Part shown: positions 37,004 to 49,676 of the stretch, one piece after another
Layout: every line of letters begins with the position of its first letter
Numbering within the stretch: position 1 is the first letter of the stretch
The notes under the pieces: model-generated
What the model was told of the DNA's origin: nothing
Database searches by the model: none
The model's input: only the letters and a program-made list of their open reading frames with translations
NCBI GenBank assembly: GCA_033439265.1
Contig: JAVTVX010000017.1
Coordinates: 7,276,001 to 7,340,000, forward strand
Length of the DNA: 64,000 nt
Reading direction: 5' to 3'
DNA from: Dillenia suffruticosa
Taxonomy: Eukaryota; Streptophyta; Magnoliopsida; Dilleniales; Dilleniaceae
Made by a program: the position numbers and the translations under genes

Positions 37004-40000
37004 ATGGCACAACGCATTTACCAAGTCTGGAAAGGAAGCAATGTAAGTCTTCCCATTTTCAACTTTCTGCCTCGTTGATTTTTGTGATCTGGGTATGCTT
37101 TATTTTGTTAGGGTTGTGGAAATAATAGTGGGATTTGATGGATTTATTGAATTTTCAAAGTGGGGATTTCTTTAATTAGGTTTTCCTGCTTTATTTTGTG
37201 TGCATTTTACTCACTTTCGGTTTCCAAATACAGCTGCTGTAATTTATTTACTGATTTTCTTTTTGGGCGTTGGAGTCTCTGAGCTTGTGTTTTGAATTTT
37301 GCTTAGTTCGATGGTTCTGAATTGTGGGGGTTGAGAATCTCTGCTATACTGTTTGTTGTTGAAGTTGCGGAGGGATATTCCTTGAATATTCGGTTAGCCA
37401 AATATGCACGTGTAGTGTTTGTGTTTTGGCAACCATGTTTTTTTAGGTGGCTAATGTTTTATTTATAAGGTCTATGGCTTCGAGCATCAGAACTGAAAAA
37501 AGTTTTTTGAAAGCGAAACATGCTCTTTGAAGTGTTACAGATATGCTGACATTAAAATGTTGACTATAAAACCTGTTTCCGGAATTGTTTATGTCAATAT
37601 TACCTAGAAGGTTATAGAATAATTAAGGTGGACTGATTTTTAGAACCTCATCAAGGCTGGAACAAGTGACTCTATATATCTTTAAGATTTGATGATCCAG
37701 ATGAGGTTCCAAGGTGGGGATTTTATTCCTATAATACATGATTCTAAAAAAGGACTCCAGTTTGAATAAGGATCTCAGTGGGGAAAGCAATTATGCATGG
37801 TGGAATTATAGGTGCCATCAATGTTATTTTGACTATTTTTTCTGACCCCTGCTTATCTACCATCATTGTGTCATGTGGTGTCAAGGTTCTCAATAACACG
37901 GAAGTCATGTTGTCCTCAATCCTATCTCTATCTGTTTTTTTGGACCTCCATTTATCTAGTATCCATTGACACTCTTGTATCTGGGATGCGGCATTTTGCA
38001 AAAGAGAAGATGGGATGAGATGCTTTTAATCAGGATCATTTTACTGACTTTAGAAAGCTGTCTCCTTGTCCTGTGAACCTTTTCTAACTTTCTCAATAAT
38101 TGAGCTTCATTACTATCTCCCAATAGAAACTTGAAAGCAGAAGCTAAAAATGACCCATCCTTTTGCTTCTAGAAGCAAGCTAAAAAGGAATTGCATCTGC
38201 TCTGATGCAATAAAATCCTACCCCTAGAGTGTAAATAAAATCCAATTCATCTATAAGTTGTTCTTGTGAGAATTGGAAACTTTTTCTAGCCATTCAACAT
38301 GAGTATTTGAAGCTTTACCTAGAGAAAAAAATGTACCATTGGATTAATTCTCTCTATGGTACTTTAAAAGTACTAGTGTTCCCATCATTTTTCTTTGAAG
38401 TCAGCTTTTTTTTTTATATATTTTTTAATGTAAACTGATAAGATATATTGTTCTGTAGAGAAAAATAAATCTATGTTGTGGGAACCTATAAAAATCTAAA
38501 ATTGGTGCAGCTTTCATTGGTTAAGGAGGCTTTTGTAAGTTTATATAGTATCAAAGTTGATCACAGGAACATGAATGGTGTAAGGAGCTTGGTGGCTTGA
38601 TGTAGCCTTAAGGATTTGAAGCTATCTATGGCCTGTTTTACTTGGTTACTCTCGTAGGAGGAGATGTAACTCAATTTGGAGATCCTGCCTAAATTCATAT
38701 TTAATGATCTGTATCCCCCATGAGTCCTGTCTAGTGAAATGTGTCAAAGAATATTATTATATTTAATGCTCAAAGTCCTTGGCTAGTCTTGTAGTAGTGC
38801 ATACATATAATAGCCCAGTTTGGGAATCCTGTCTAAACTCATTTTTGATGATCTCCATTCGTCGTTAGTCCAGTCTAAGTAAATTGAATCCCATCCCATC
38901 TCCGTTTGGAGAATTTCTGGTTGGTACATCATTTATTTTTACATCTTGATCTGCTTTCGAAACACAAGAGAATGATCCTGTTTAAAAAACTTGGCGGATT
39001 TTAGAGCTGAAGATTGGTGGGTTCAAGTTTGTTTGTATATCTTAAATGAAAAAAAAAAAAGGATCCTTGAAGTCTTTGGCAGCTGTTAGCTTTACGAAAT
39101 TGGTGTTATACACACTTTTATTAGGTTGGCATTGGGAGCTTCATATAAACAGATACTAAGAGAACTCTTATTTAGGAAAGTTTTGTTGTGTTTGGTGAAT
39201 GAAGTGATGGGATGAATTTCTACTATAGATTCCAAAAAACAAATTGGCTATTTTTTCTTTCATCTGAGGAGAAATACGATCAGGAGGGGCATAATGACTC
39301 ATTCAGGAATGAGAAATTGGAGTTGATGAATATCAATGCAATGAGTCTGTTATGAGGATGGCAATGCTTGTTGGATTCAGGTTGATTGCAGTTGAAATCA
39401 CCTATTTCTATGAAAATCTCTACGTGAGAAAATAAGTTTCAATTAATTATTGTAGTGCTGGACTGGAATCTGATTCTCATGTAAGGCAATATGGCTACTG
39501 GTTAGAAAGAGATCTTGATGTTAAGCAGATCAGTAAGCTATCTTTACGATGGAAATGTGCAAGGTCTTAAGTGCAAATGGTTTTACGATGACATTTTCCA
39601 GAATTATTGTGATATTATGAGGTCAGGTTTCTTTATGGTCTCTCGTGAATTTTTATGCTCATGTTATTAAAATGGAAAATGTTCATCACTCATTTTATTT
39701 TTTATAAGAATGAAAACTACTACTAAAAGGTCCTAAGCGGTACTACTAAAGTTTACAAGGTAAGGAGGAGGAATTTAGGCCCTTTAGCTTGACCTAGTGT
39801 GTATAGAATTGTGGCTGTTCTCATCAACTGTTCGAGCATTGTTCTGGGAGAGACTTGAAGTGCTTATTTGGAGATTGGAAAATTTTGGATGCATCTTTAG
39901 TGGCTGGTAAGGTTGTTGAGCAATGAGAAGGAATAAGGGCAGTGTATTTTTTCGTTTTAATTACCCTAACCAAATTATGGAAACCATTTTTTATGCTAGA

Positions 40001-43000
40001 TTTTGAGATAGACTATATTTGAGTATGTGGTTTTACTTTATAAGAAATCACCAGACAAAGTTTTAGCATCAAATGGAGGAGGTTGCATACAGTCTGCTAT
40101 GTTTATTGGTGATCATTGATGAGGTGGCTATCTTAGTTTTGTCCATCCGAAGGAATTGAGCAAGGTATCCTTTTTTGTCTCTGTTTTTGTTTGCTTTGGT
40201 GGTGTTTTGGCCATGGTGGTGGATAAGGAATTTGAGAGGCGGTTGGGGTTTAACGTTAACTTTGAGTTGCTCCCGTGGCACTAGCGATTTGCTGAAGGTA
40301 CCTTGCCATGTTATGTTGTGTCAAGTATTTGAAAAGAGTTCTGGGTCTTAAAACCATTATTTTAGCACTAGAACATTGGTATTGATTTGGATGATGACAT
40401 CATCTTTGATATTGCAATTTGGGGTGATTGTAATGAAATCATTTGCTGTTTCATGACTTATTTTTCAGAGTCCCTATAGGCAGAAACTTCTATCTCATTT
40501 TGGGATTTCATTATATGCTTATTCTAAAATCAACAAGAGATGGATGACAAGGGACCTTTGTAAAATCTGGAGCATAGACTAATACTCTGATGCAGTCTTA
40601 CTTATAGTTATTTTGTTTTGCCAGTCTTTTTTCAATATATCTATTGGGGTTGCTGAGTTGATTGAGAGGGTTACGACATGGTGCAAATTCTAAGACTAGA
40701 TTGTAAATTGAAACCTTTTTTGCAAAACTTAATTGGAAGGTTAAGATCTTAGTGATCTGGCATCGAAGAGCACTACTCAAACAAGAAAGTGATTGTGTTA
40801 ATTATTTTATAATCAATTTGTGTGCCATATGTTAGCTAGAGCAGGTTTAACTCTCAACAGAGTGGAGTGATGTTCAGCTGTTTTGAATGTCAATTCATTT
40901 CCTTCTTACTTGTTTCAATAATTCTCATGTTTGATTATAGGAGTTCAAGTCGTCCTCTTTTAGAGTCTTTCCTTATGCTTTGTGTTTGTAGTGTTTTTAA
41001 GCCCTTTAAAGGCTCTTATCCCCACTGTTTTGGGAAATTAAATGATAAGGAGGCATGCAAATTTGATTTTATTATTCACTTGCTTGATACCTGCCACATT
41101 TCTTCTAGTCTTGACTGGAGGCTTTAGATTGTCCTTATTCTTGCAAATCCATTAGATTTCCGCACCCGGAGACCTAATCATCCTTAGTTTCTTTTAATTG
41201 CACTAAACTTTTTTCCCAAAGATCAAAGTCGCCTTTATCATAAGATTGTCATCAGGTCAGTATTTTAAATGGAATTGATACAAATGACTCGTTGTAGATC
41301 AGATGACCAAATAGTTCTCTTCGCAATTACTCCATCATTCGTAAGCGTTCTAGTGAATGTATCCCACCATTCACCCTTTTGAGTTTCATAGAACAAAATT
41401 TTAGCATATCTAGATTATGTTGCCTTGAAAATCTTGAGGATTTCCTAAGCTGATTGGTATCAGTGGAACATGAAGGTGTTTCCAGAGCAGTGAAAGGAAA
41501 CCACATGATGCATGTGGTGGAGTTCCTTGCTTTCATGGATTTTAGTCGTCAGTTGACTTGCTTATGGAAAAATTTATTCTCGGTTGTGTTTTATGCTTCA
41601 TCATGAATGTTATTCGTAAAGTATCCTGGAATTTCAATTGGTTTTAGTATGTTCCTTATTTATATTTGATTATTTGTAATGGAAGGAGAATATCCTCGTC
41701 TGGCCTTTTTCTTCTGTGGTTACATCTACTGGCCTTTTCTCAAGTCATGGTTTGGTATGTCTTTTGGGATGAGACTGGTTGATGTAGGATTTTATGGTTT
41801 GGAATGATGAATAAACAAAATAGAAAAGTAAAATAACCCAAGCAATCACACTTAGGTTTCTAGGAATAACTCGCTAGAAGAAGGCATCACACCTTCTAGG
41901 TTTGAGAGAACTCAAGCAATTTTGCTGAAAAAAAATTTAGAGTCATATACTTCTCAAAATAAGGTTACAAGTCTCAACTAATCTCAAGAAAATAGAAATT
42001 GCTACTAAGACCAAAATCCACAAACTCCTAAATGGTTCCAAGTTTACCCAAATGATAAATTTTGAAAATTTTTCTAAATACTATTCAAATAAATTATTAT
42101 TCTTGCTATTCTTGAGCTACACCAATTCTCCTGGGGTTAAAGAACTCTTCAGAAGAAGGCATGGAGGCAAATCTGCTAGTGTCTCAAACTCTGGAATACT
42201 TTGATAACGACATAAGTGCTTACTATTAATAATTGGACAAATAATTTCATTTATAGGTAAATTAACTAATAATTTCATTTATAGGTAAATTAACTAAACT
42301 AACATGAGATCCATTGCAAATTGAGGACGAAAAGAAAATTGTTCAACAATCAGGAGAAAATGCCATTTTCAATAATGGATTGAAAATTTCCCAGTCTTTT
42401 CAAAGTTTTACAAATTTAATTTTAAATTTCTCTTGCTTATTTGTTAAAGATTGGAGAAAGGTAGGATCTGAAGGCTTGATATCTTGGGGTTCAACAAAAG
42501 GTTCATTCTTGGCTTAGACTATCAACATATGGTGAAACCTGAATTTTATGTTGAAACATGAATTTTGGACTAAACTTTTGAGGGCTTAAAGGGAATACTT
42601 TCAGGAGTTTTTTTAGTAGATTCGGAAAGCGATTATTTAATATGAATGAGACACAATTTTAACTTGCTTGAAAGTTTGAAGTTCTTAACAGACTAGTCAC
42701 CTCTATTAAGTGACTCAAGAACTTTCTCATTGGAGGTATCAAGTCTAGGGTTTTTGGTTTCTCTCTGAGGCATAATATCGGATCTATGGCAGTCTAAGTA
42801 ATTAACATTGGAGTCCTCATATATGTCATTTTTATTATCTGGCACACATTATAAATTGATATGCTACATATAGATCATCATAATATGGATCCTTATAAGA
42901 ATATTCATAGTTAATATAACACAGACTGTAATTATAACAACCCACATAAGAATCTGATGGACCACAATGCAATTTATTCAATTTAAACCTAAAAACAAAA

Positions 43001-46000
43001 TCACGTATCAAAAATTCAGAATGTGTTCCCAATGCATGAATCAGGCTGAAATTAATTGAAATCGAGGCCCGAATGGATCCAAAAAAAATGTAGAACTGTA
43101 TGAAAATCCCCACAAAAGTGTTGGACTGGAACCAAAAACCCAGTAAACTGCAGGAAATTGTCTCAATACATCTGAACAAGAATGAATGAACCCAAGAGCA
43201 ATAAAAGATATCAAAAACAAGTTCGAAATGCACATTTATGGTGATTTTCTTTTGCAAAGATTTTTTTTTTCAGTAAATTGTGAACTGTACTTGCACGAAC
43301 AGTAACCCATGAACAATAACATGGAGAAGATGAGAAAAAAAGATAGTCATGTGGTTAGGCTTTGATACCAAATATGATGTAGGATTTTATGGTTTGGAAT
43401 GATGAATAAACGAAAGAGAAAAGTAAAATAACCCTAGCAATCACACCTAGGGCTTTTTAGGAATCACTCACTAGTGGAAGAAGGCATCACAGCATCTAGG
43501 TTTTGAGAGAACTCGAGCAATTCTGCTTTAAAAAAAAAAAAAATCATTCTTACTCTTCTTCTCAAAGTAAGGTTTCAAGGCTTAAATAAACAACTATTTA
43601 GAAAATAGAAAGTACTAATAAAACAAAAGGTAAAAACTCCCAAATAATTCTAAGTCAACTCAAATAAAAAAAAGAAAAAATTACAAGCAAAAGTAAAATT
43701 CGGACACTCCTAACTAAATAACTACTGAAACATAGAAAATCCACTAATAATAGAAAACTAAATATTTTGAAAATTTTTCTAAATACTAACAAATAAAATC
43801 TTATTTTACTTTTCTTGAGCTACATCACCAGGTAGTGAAAACATCAAAAGTGGGGGAAGAGGGGGCCTCTGGTTTGTTAATATTTGGCTCAAAGTATACA
43901 GGGATTCAAAGTTCTTGTCTTAAAAGGAGGGAGATGGGGTAATTTAATATTGGACAGTTTGCTGGTTGTGTTGAGTTTAAAGTTGAAAAGCTTGAGAAGG
44001 TATCAGTCATCAACTATGTGCAACATTAGGTAACACTTGTTGTCAGCCGCTGATACTAGATAAGCGACAAGGTGATGTTCTTGTTGTGTTTGTTCTTGAT
44101 GGTGGGTTGAGACTTAAAAATTCAAATTGTCATAGAACAGTAACCTCAAAACATGGTAGAAGTTAATATAAGCCACCAGTGCTTGCCTACCTCCTTAATA
44201 CCTATGGGAACAATATCCCAACATTAATTCACTACCTAAAGCATTCTCTCTCTCTCTCTCTCTCTCTCCAACCTAATATAATTTGAAAAGGGAGTGGGAA
44301 GCTTGTCAGGGTCATTGAATAAGGATAATGAACCTTGTCATGGAGAATAAAACTATTGACTGGAGTAGGCTATAATGGTCTATTAGAGTCTTGCTGGAAT
44401 GAAGGAAAGAAGTAGTTAAGGTAATGGGGCTGGTGGAAAAGCTTAATGAGAAGAATTTAGAGCCATTTGGCTTACACTCCGCTTGGATAATACTATGTAT
44501 TCTTATTTTACATTATATAGTAATTTTACAAAAATGAATTTTATGAGCGGAAAATGAATTTTGAAGTTGTATTTGGTTCAAAATTGTAAAACATTAGTTT
44601 TTGAAGACAATAATGCTTTACAATTTATAGTAATATTATAGTTAATAAATAATTGACAATTTATACTCTACTGAAATTGTTCTTTAAAAATAGCATTATA
44701 TTTGTGTTCATTGTTACAAATGGTAAGTTTTTTAAACTTAGAGATTGGGGTGCATTAGGACCTATCTTAAAAGTGTTGGGTGATAATGAACTGCAATAAC
44801 AGTTCAGGGGTTATTTGCAAGTAGGTCTAAAATTATGGGTTATTTGTGGTTTTGACCAATAAATAAGAAAAAAATTCATTTGTACTCCTTCATTTTGTGT
44901 TCCTGGTTTCTATGCTGCATTTGTTTTTAGTCATGACCATTTCCTCAGCTAGGTCACGAGCGTCTAATTTCTTTCTTTGCCTGTTTTGTGCAGAAATTTG
45001 TATTTGGTGGGCGGTTGATATTTGGACCAGATGCTAGGTCCTTGCTTGTGACATTATTGTTGATTATTGTCCCCATGACTGTATTTTGTGTATTTGTTGC
45101 AAGGCATCTTCGGCACCAATTTTCTTCATTTAAGGCAGGATATGCAGTCCTGGTGGTAGCAATTGTCTTTACCATCTATGTAAGTTCTCTTAATCCCTTT
45201 TGATCAAACATAATGATATGAATTTTTCTTGTGAAATTTGGGAAACTTAGTATTTGTGTGGTGAAGCTGGCTGCGTTGTTAATCCAAATTTTTATATTGA
45301 CTTTGCCATCCAGCTGAATGGCTATGTTCTGACTATGTTGTTTTTTTGTCATTTCTGCTTGGCATGCTGTCTACGGTTGTTAGTCCACATATATGATGGC
45401 TTTCATATATCAGCAATATTTATAACTTTCCTTGTTAAGCATTATTTTGCTAGGACCATGCTGCCAATGTGGTTCTTAAGTAGAAAAAGTTGATTTTAAA
45501 GACGAATTTTGACCCCATACAGCGACAAATATGCCCACACACAAAATTTAAGCTTGAATTAAGTGTTTTTCAACGTTCCTAAACTGTGTCCCCTTTTTCT
45601 ATTCACACAACAGACTGCTTTGTTGGGAGTCTTTAGACATATGGATTGGCTATATGGTGCTCTGTAGTGTGCCCTTATATTCCTTGTGAAATCCCATCTT
45701 TGAGTTTAACGTTTTAGTTGGTGTTTGATAGGTATTGGTGCTTCTTCTTTTAACTTCAGCTCGGGATCCTGGAATTATTCCACGGGCTTCACATCCACCA
45801 GAAGAGGAGTTCCACTATGAATCTGCAGCTTCAGCTGAAGCTTTTGGAAGGCAAACTCCCAGCCTTCAATTTCCTCGTACAAAAGAGGTTATGGTCAATG
45901 GAATGCCAGTGAGGGTAAAATACTGTGATACATGTATGCTATTTCGCCCTCCTCGTTGTTCACACTGCTCTATATGCAATAATTGCATCGAGCGCTTTGA

Positions 46001-47602
46001 TCACCACTGCCCATGGGTGGGTCAGTGCATTGGATTGGTAATTTCTGATTCTCATTCAGTTTTAAACTTAATGAGATCTCTATAATCATTACTGATCCTA
46101 GCTATATATTTGTTATGCAGCGGAACTACCGATTCTTCTTTTTGTTTGTTTCGTCTTCAACTCTTCTTTGCATCTATGTGTTCGCCATGTCAGCATATTA
46201 CATTAAGGTTGAGATGGATAATCATCATGGTACAGTCTGGACGGCTATGAAAGAATCTCCTGCTTCTGTGGTACTAATGGCCTACTGTTTCATTTCTCTA
46301 TGGTTTGTTGGTGGTCTAACCGGCTTCCATCTGTATCTTATAGGCACAAACCAGGTGAGCATGTTTCTTTTTCCTCTTTTGACAATTGATATTACTGTAA
46401 ATGGCCTATGAATAATTGTCCAAGGTTCTATGTTTGTCTGCATTGTGATTGCCTGTGAACCAATGGTTACTCTCAGTTTATCGCCACCGACTCATCTCAG
46501 AATTGCCATACTTCACAGAGCAGCCACACTACAATGGAGGCATGCTAATATAAATCCTAGGCTGACTGCTGACATCAAAAGGAACAAGGATGACTGGGCA
46601 ATATTTATGACCATGTGGCAATATGCCTGTGATAACGGTTGATATGATAGAAATTGTTTGCTTAACTTACAACTAGAGGGAAAATTCTGACAGCTGAAAA
46701 TCTCTTTGTGCTGTATGTGTCATGGGGAGAGGAAAAAAAAATAAAAGAAAGACAAGGTGCGGACTATAAATTTGTCATCAAAGCTGTGTCTTCAGACTGG
46801 TGGATTTTATGGGGATGCACCTGTGTCTTGGGCCAAAAATCCTTGTGCTCCTGTCTTTCGTCCTTAATTATTAGGGAAAAAAATTCTCAACAATGGGTAA
46901 AAGGTCTAACGTGGCTATTTCACGGACAGTGAGGATTATGCAATTTTGTGAGGATTCATCTGTAAATTAGCTGGTTTCTTGCTTCTATTTAGTCTGTTGA
47001 TTGCCATGATACTCTTTGCATGTTTGGGATAACGTATGGAACTGTCCACACTATGCTTCTAATTTCAATTTCCGGCCACATGTTTCTAGACGACCTACGA
47101 GAATTTCAGATACAGAGCTGAAAACAGGTTAAATGTCTACAATAGGGGTTGTTTGAGCAACTTTCTTGAAGTATTTTGTACAAAAGTTCAGCCTTCTCGG
47201 AACAACTTTCGAGCTTTTGTACAAGAGGAAGTACAAAGGCCTTCTCTTCCTTCCATGCGGGAAGCAGAAGTAGATGATTCAGGTGGGGAACCACGCTCTA
47301 AAGTAGAAGATGATCTAGAGCTCGGTGGAGATCTTCTGAAGATTTCCCAACGCCGTAACATAGAAGACATCGATGACGAAATCCGCAGCAGAGGGAACAA
47401 TGGGCCACACCACAATGCCTCTCAGACTGAACTTACTGTCTTTGGATCAGAAACCCAAACACCCGCTGCCCGGTCAGACATTCGACACTCAAGTTGGGAT
47501 AGGAGAAGTGGAAGCTGGGAAATATCACCAGAGACACTCGGACTGAACCCTTCGGTTACTGAAAGCAGAAGCCATGGAAAGCCAAAGGAAGCCCAACAGT
47601 AA
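37004..47602 (+). CDS. DHHC-type protein S-acyltransferase, PAT08/PAT09 type
   Basis: Membrane enzyme that palmitoylates cysteines of target proteins on endomembranes or plasma membrane. Exons: 37004-37042, 44994-45179, 45732-46037, 46121-46354 and 47090-47602, all phase 0 with GT-AG introns, giving 425 residues. It starts [13 protein letters not shown], as in the plant PAT08/PAT09 group. Four membrane segments lie at about 29-51, 62-83, 181-205 and 228-252. The DPG motif is at 87-89. The Cys-rich domain (140-174: [18 protein letters not shown]) contains DHHC at 165-168, with catalytic Cys168. The TTxE motif (TTYE, 256-259) begins the last exon. A hydrophilic C-terminal tail of about 150 residues follows. 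All catalytic features are intact and length is normal for the group. The oddity is the 7951-base first intron after only 13 codons, which contains a retroelement. No other gene shares the locus. Confidence 0.96.
37043..41779. other. Left part of the giant first intron of the S-acyltransferase gene
   Basis: Bounded by GTAAGT at 37043 and the CAG acceptor at 44991-44993. No coding remnant recognised in 37043-41779; small open frames on both strands are uninterpretable. The intron continues past the LTR element described below to 44993. Confidence 0.6.
41780..43827 (-). mobile_element. Short non-autonomous LTR retrotransposon inside an intron
   Basis: Two direct repeats, 41780-42124 (345 bases) and 43375-43827 (453 bases), share TGATGTAGGATTTTATGG at one end and TTGAGCTACA(T/C)CA at the other. 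Outer ends TGATGTAG and CTACATCA are inverted, as LTRs require (TG...CA). Next to the right LTR, 43358-43370 reads GGCTTTGATACCA, the complement of TGGTATCAAAGCC, close to the initiator-Met tRNA primer-binding site. The element therefore points left and the right repeat is its 5' LTR. The internal region of about 1.25 kb has no gag or pol that I can recognise. The layout fits a TRIM/small LARD dependent on another element. Unequal LTR lengths and unclear target duplication suggest age. Confidence 0.75.
42240..42295. repeat. 28-bp tandem duplication inside the LTR element
   Basis: Two adjacent identical copies of a 28-base unit containing ATTTCATTTATAGGTAAATT. Confidence 0.85.
43828..44993. 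other. Right part of the first intron of the S-acyltransferase gene
   Basis: Contains a (CT)n microsatellite at 44245-44268 and ends in a TTTTGTGCAG acceptor. No coding feature recognised. Confidence 0.6.
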
Positions 47603-48950
47603 CCCCGTGCAAAGCAGAAGCTATGTTTGTTGTGCCATCTACCGCCATTTACACCAACATTCTTTAGTGCTTGTGAGGGGGATTAACTGTGGAGTTGAGA
47701 GGAACGTTAGCGCCGCCGGAACAAAATGTAACTTGCATTCAGGTACAAGACCTCCATGACCTTTGTGACAGTCCTAGCTCTTCCCCGTCTTCTTTTGGGA
47801 AATATGGTAAGGGGTGTGTGTTTGTAATTGTTGAAGATAAGAATATAGTGTTTCCGGGCCCCGCCCTTTTTTTATTGGTTTTGTCTGGTCCTGATATTGT
47901 GCATATATTATGGACTACTGAATTTTTTTAATCACTTTCTTTATTCTTTGTGTAAATGACCCCTGCTTCAAATTGGTAAAGGGTCTTCGATTACCAGTCT
48001 TCAGAAATAATCTTCTATTTCTTTAATTACTCAAGTTATTTATAGTTTTACACGTAGCAATTCTTCGGACCAAGTCAAATGATAACTTGCTGATAAGGTT
48101 TTTAGGATACGATGGTTTCCAATTTCTTGTCTGACCTCCTGCAGCAAGTTATGTGTTTTCTTTCTGCCTGTAGCTTTTGGGTGACCTTTTTGACCTTTTA
48201 TATTTGTCTTGTAGTGGTAGGGTGACTAGAGACCGAGAAACCAAACAAAGGAAAAGCAAAGGGGGGGTCTTTGTCTTGATGGGCCCGCCATTAATTCAAG
48301 GGTTTTAATTATTTGACTCCCTGTTTTATTTTGTCTTGGATTCTAGGTAGCCATTTTCCTGGTGGGGTCCCATTTTGATGAGGACGACCAGCGACCTGAC
48401 ACTGACCGGTGACTTCGACTAAAATAAAGAACCTTTTTTGCCCATTTGATTATTAAAATTTCCAAGTCACTCAAGGACTACTAAGTCTAGCATGGTATTT
48501 TTCTAGCAATTTGTGATAAATAATTAATTTCTTTTATATAAATTTAAACTTACAACTCCCAAGTCCGACTTTGCTCGGGGTTTTTTAAAAGCAGTGAGGG
48601 ATGTGGCTCACGTCATTCCGTTACTTTTCCTGGTTTTTCCGTTTCCGAACCCATTATCCCAATACAATATCTAAAACTTTTCGTTTGCTAAACGTGGTCG
48701 TTTTTCTTTCTCCTCCTTGATATTTTTATTTTTCTACTTTTTTTCTTCGGTCCGTCCTCACTTAAAGGCGTTGCTCTAGTTATCTCTCTTTCCCTCACTC
48801 TTTCAGAACTGAAAACTCGAGGGAGAGGCAGAGAGATGGGACTGGGATTGATGCCCTCTTTCTCTAGCATAAGCTCTGAAGAAGAAAAAAAATTCCTCCA
48901 TTTTTCTATTAATCCTCGCTCTCTCTAATTCACAGTAGAGGGGAAAAAAT
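47603..48950. other. 3' flank of the S-acyltransferase gene and intergenic DNA
   Basis: Likely 3' UTR to about 47950, then unassigned sequence with no recognised coding region. Confidence 0.45.
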
Positions 48951-48956
48951 GAGGGT

Positions 48957-49260
48957 CTGAAAAGGTCTGAAAAGATCTGAAAAGATTAAAAAAAAAAAAA
49001 AAAGAGATGCGAAAACATTTGCAATGTGAAGGTCTGGGAAATGGAAGACAGAGAAGCAAGTGAAACCGAGTCGATTAATCGTTGAACGGATCAAGGCAAT
49101 CAATCACAGCACAACTGAGATTAGAAATCTTAGCCATCGAGAGTGAAAAGAAAAGCAGATCTGAGAGCAAAAACAGAGGAAAGGGAAGAAAAGCGAATCT
49201 AATAGCGAGAGAGAGAGAGAGAGAGAGAGAGAAAATGAAAAGAAGAAACAGATTCCTGCC
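48957..49260 (-). promoter_or_regulatory. Possible minus-strand transcript leader with a 20-codon ORF
   Basis: Read on the minus strand, a (CT)n tract (49205-49231) is followed by a pyrimidine-rich leader. A short ORF at 49075-49137 follows (MAKISNLSCAVIDCLDPFND, stop), then a T-tract and three tandem TTTTCAG words (48957-48987) that look like an intron 3' end. No main coding sequence follows before the S-acyltransferase 3' end, so any transcript would be non-coding or the remains of a gene. Confidence 0.3.
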
Positions 49261-49629
49261 GCCCGGAGATGTTCGTGATGCTCGGTTTGTGGTCGTGCAG
49301 CGGATTAAGGAAAGGGGTATCGGCGGCAGCGTCCTTGTGCGGCGGCGTCCGATAGACAGAACGACACGGACGGCAGAGAAGGAGAGAGAGATGTCATAAT
49401 TATAATCGGGTGATTTTCCTTTTATTATTATTGTTATAGACCAAAGTGACACGGCCGAAAGCCCAAAAGCATGAAATGAGAAACAAGCTACAGACGACAA
49501 CCAAAGGAATTAGTTTTATTAATAGAAAAAGAGTTCAGATTTGGTTAGGGCAAGTCCTGTATAGTCCCTCAAAACCCAAAAAAATAAAAATGAAAAATGA
49601 AAATAGGTTTTTTCAACTTAGGAAAATGT

Positions 49630-49633
<4 letters not shown>

Positions 49634-49668
<35 letters not shown>

Positions 49669-49676
49669 GATTGCTT
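49634..49676. repeat. Poly(A) tract
   Basis: About 43 consecutive A, the longest homopolymer in the window. It may be a retroposon tail, but no element body was identified to its left. Confidence 0.9.

Noticed and set aside
42835-43257. 140-codon minus-strand open frame inside the intronic LTR element
   Set aside because: On the coding strand expected for gag, but no gag, protease or RT motif is recognisable; left as part of the non-autonomous interior.
48688-48870. Basic minus-strand open frame
   Set aside because: Low-complexity Lys/Arg content from A/G-rich DNA, no homology.
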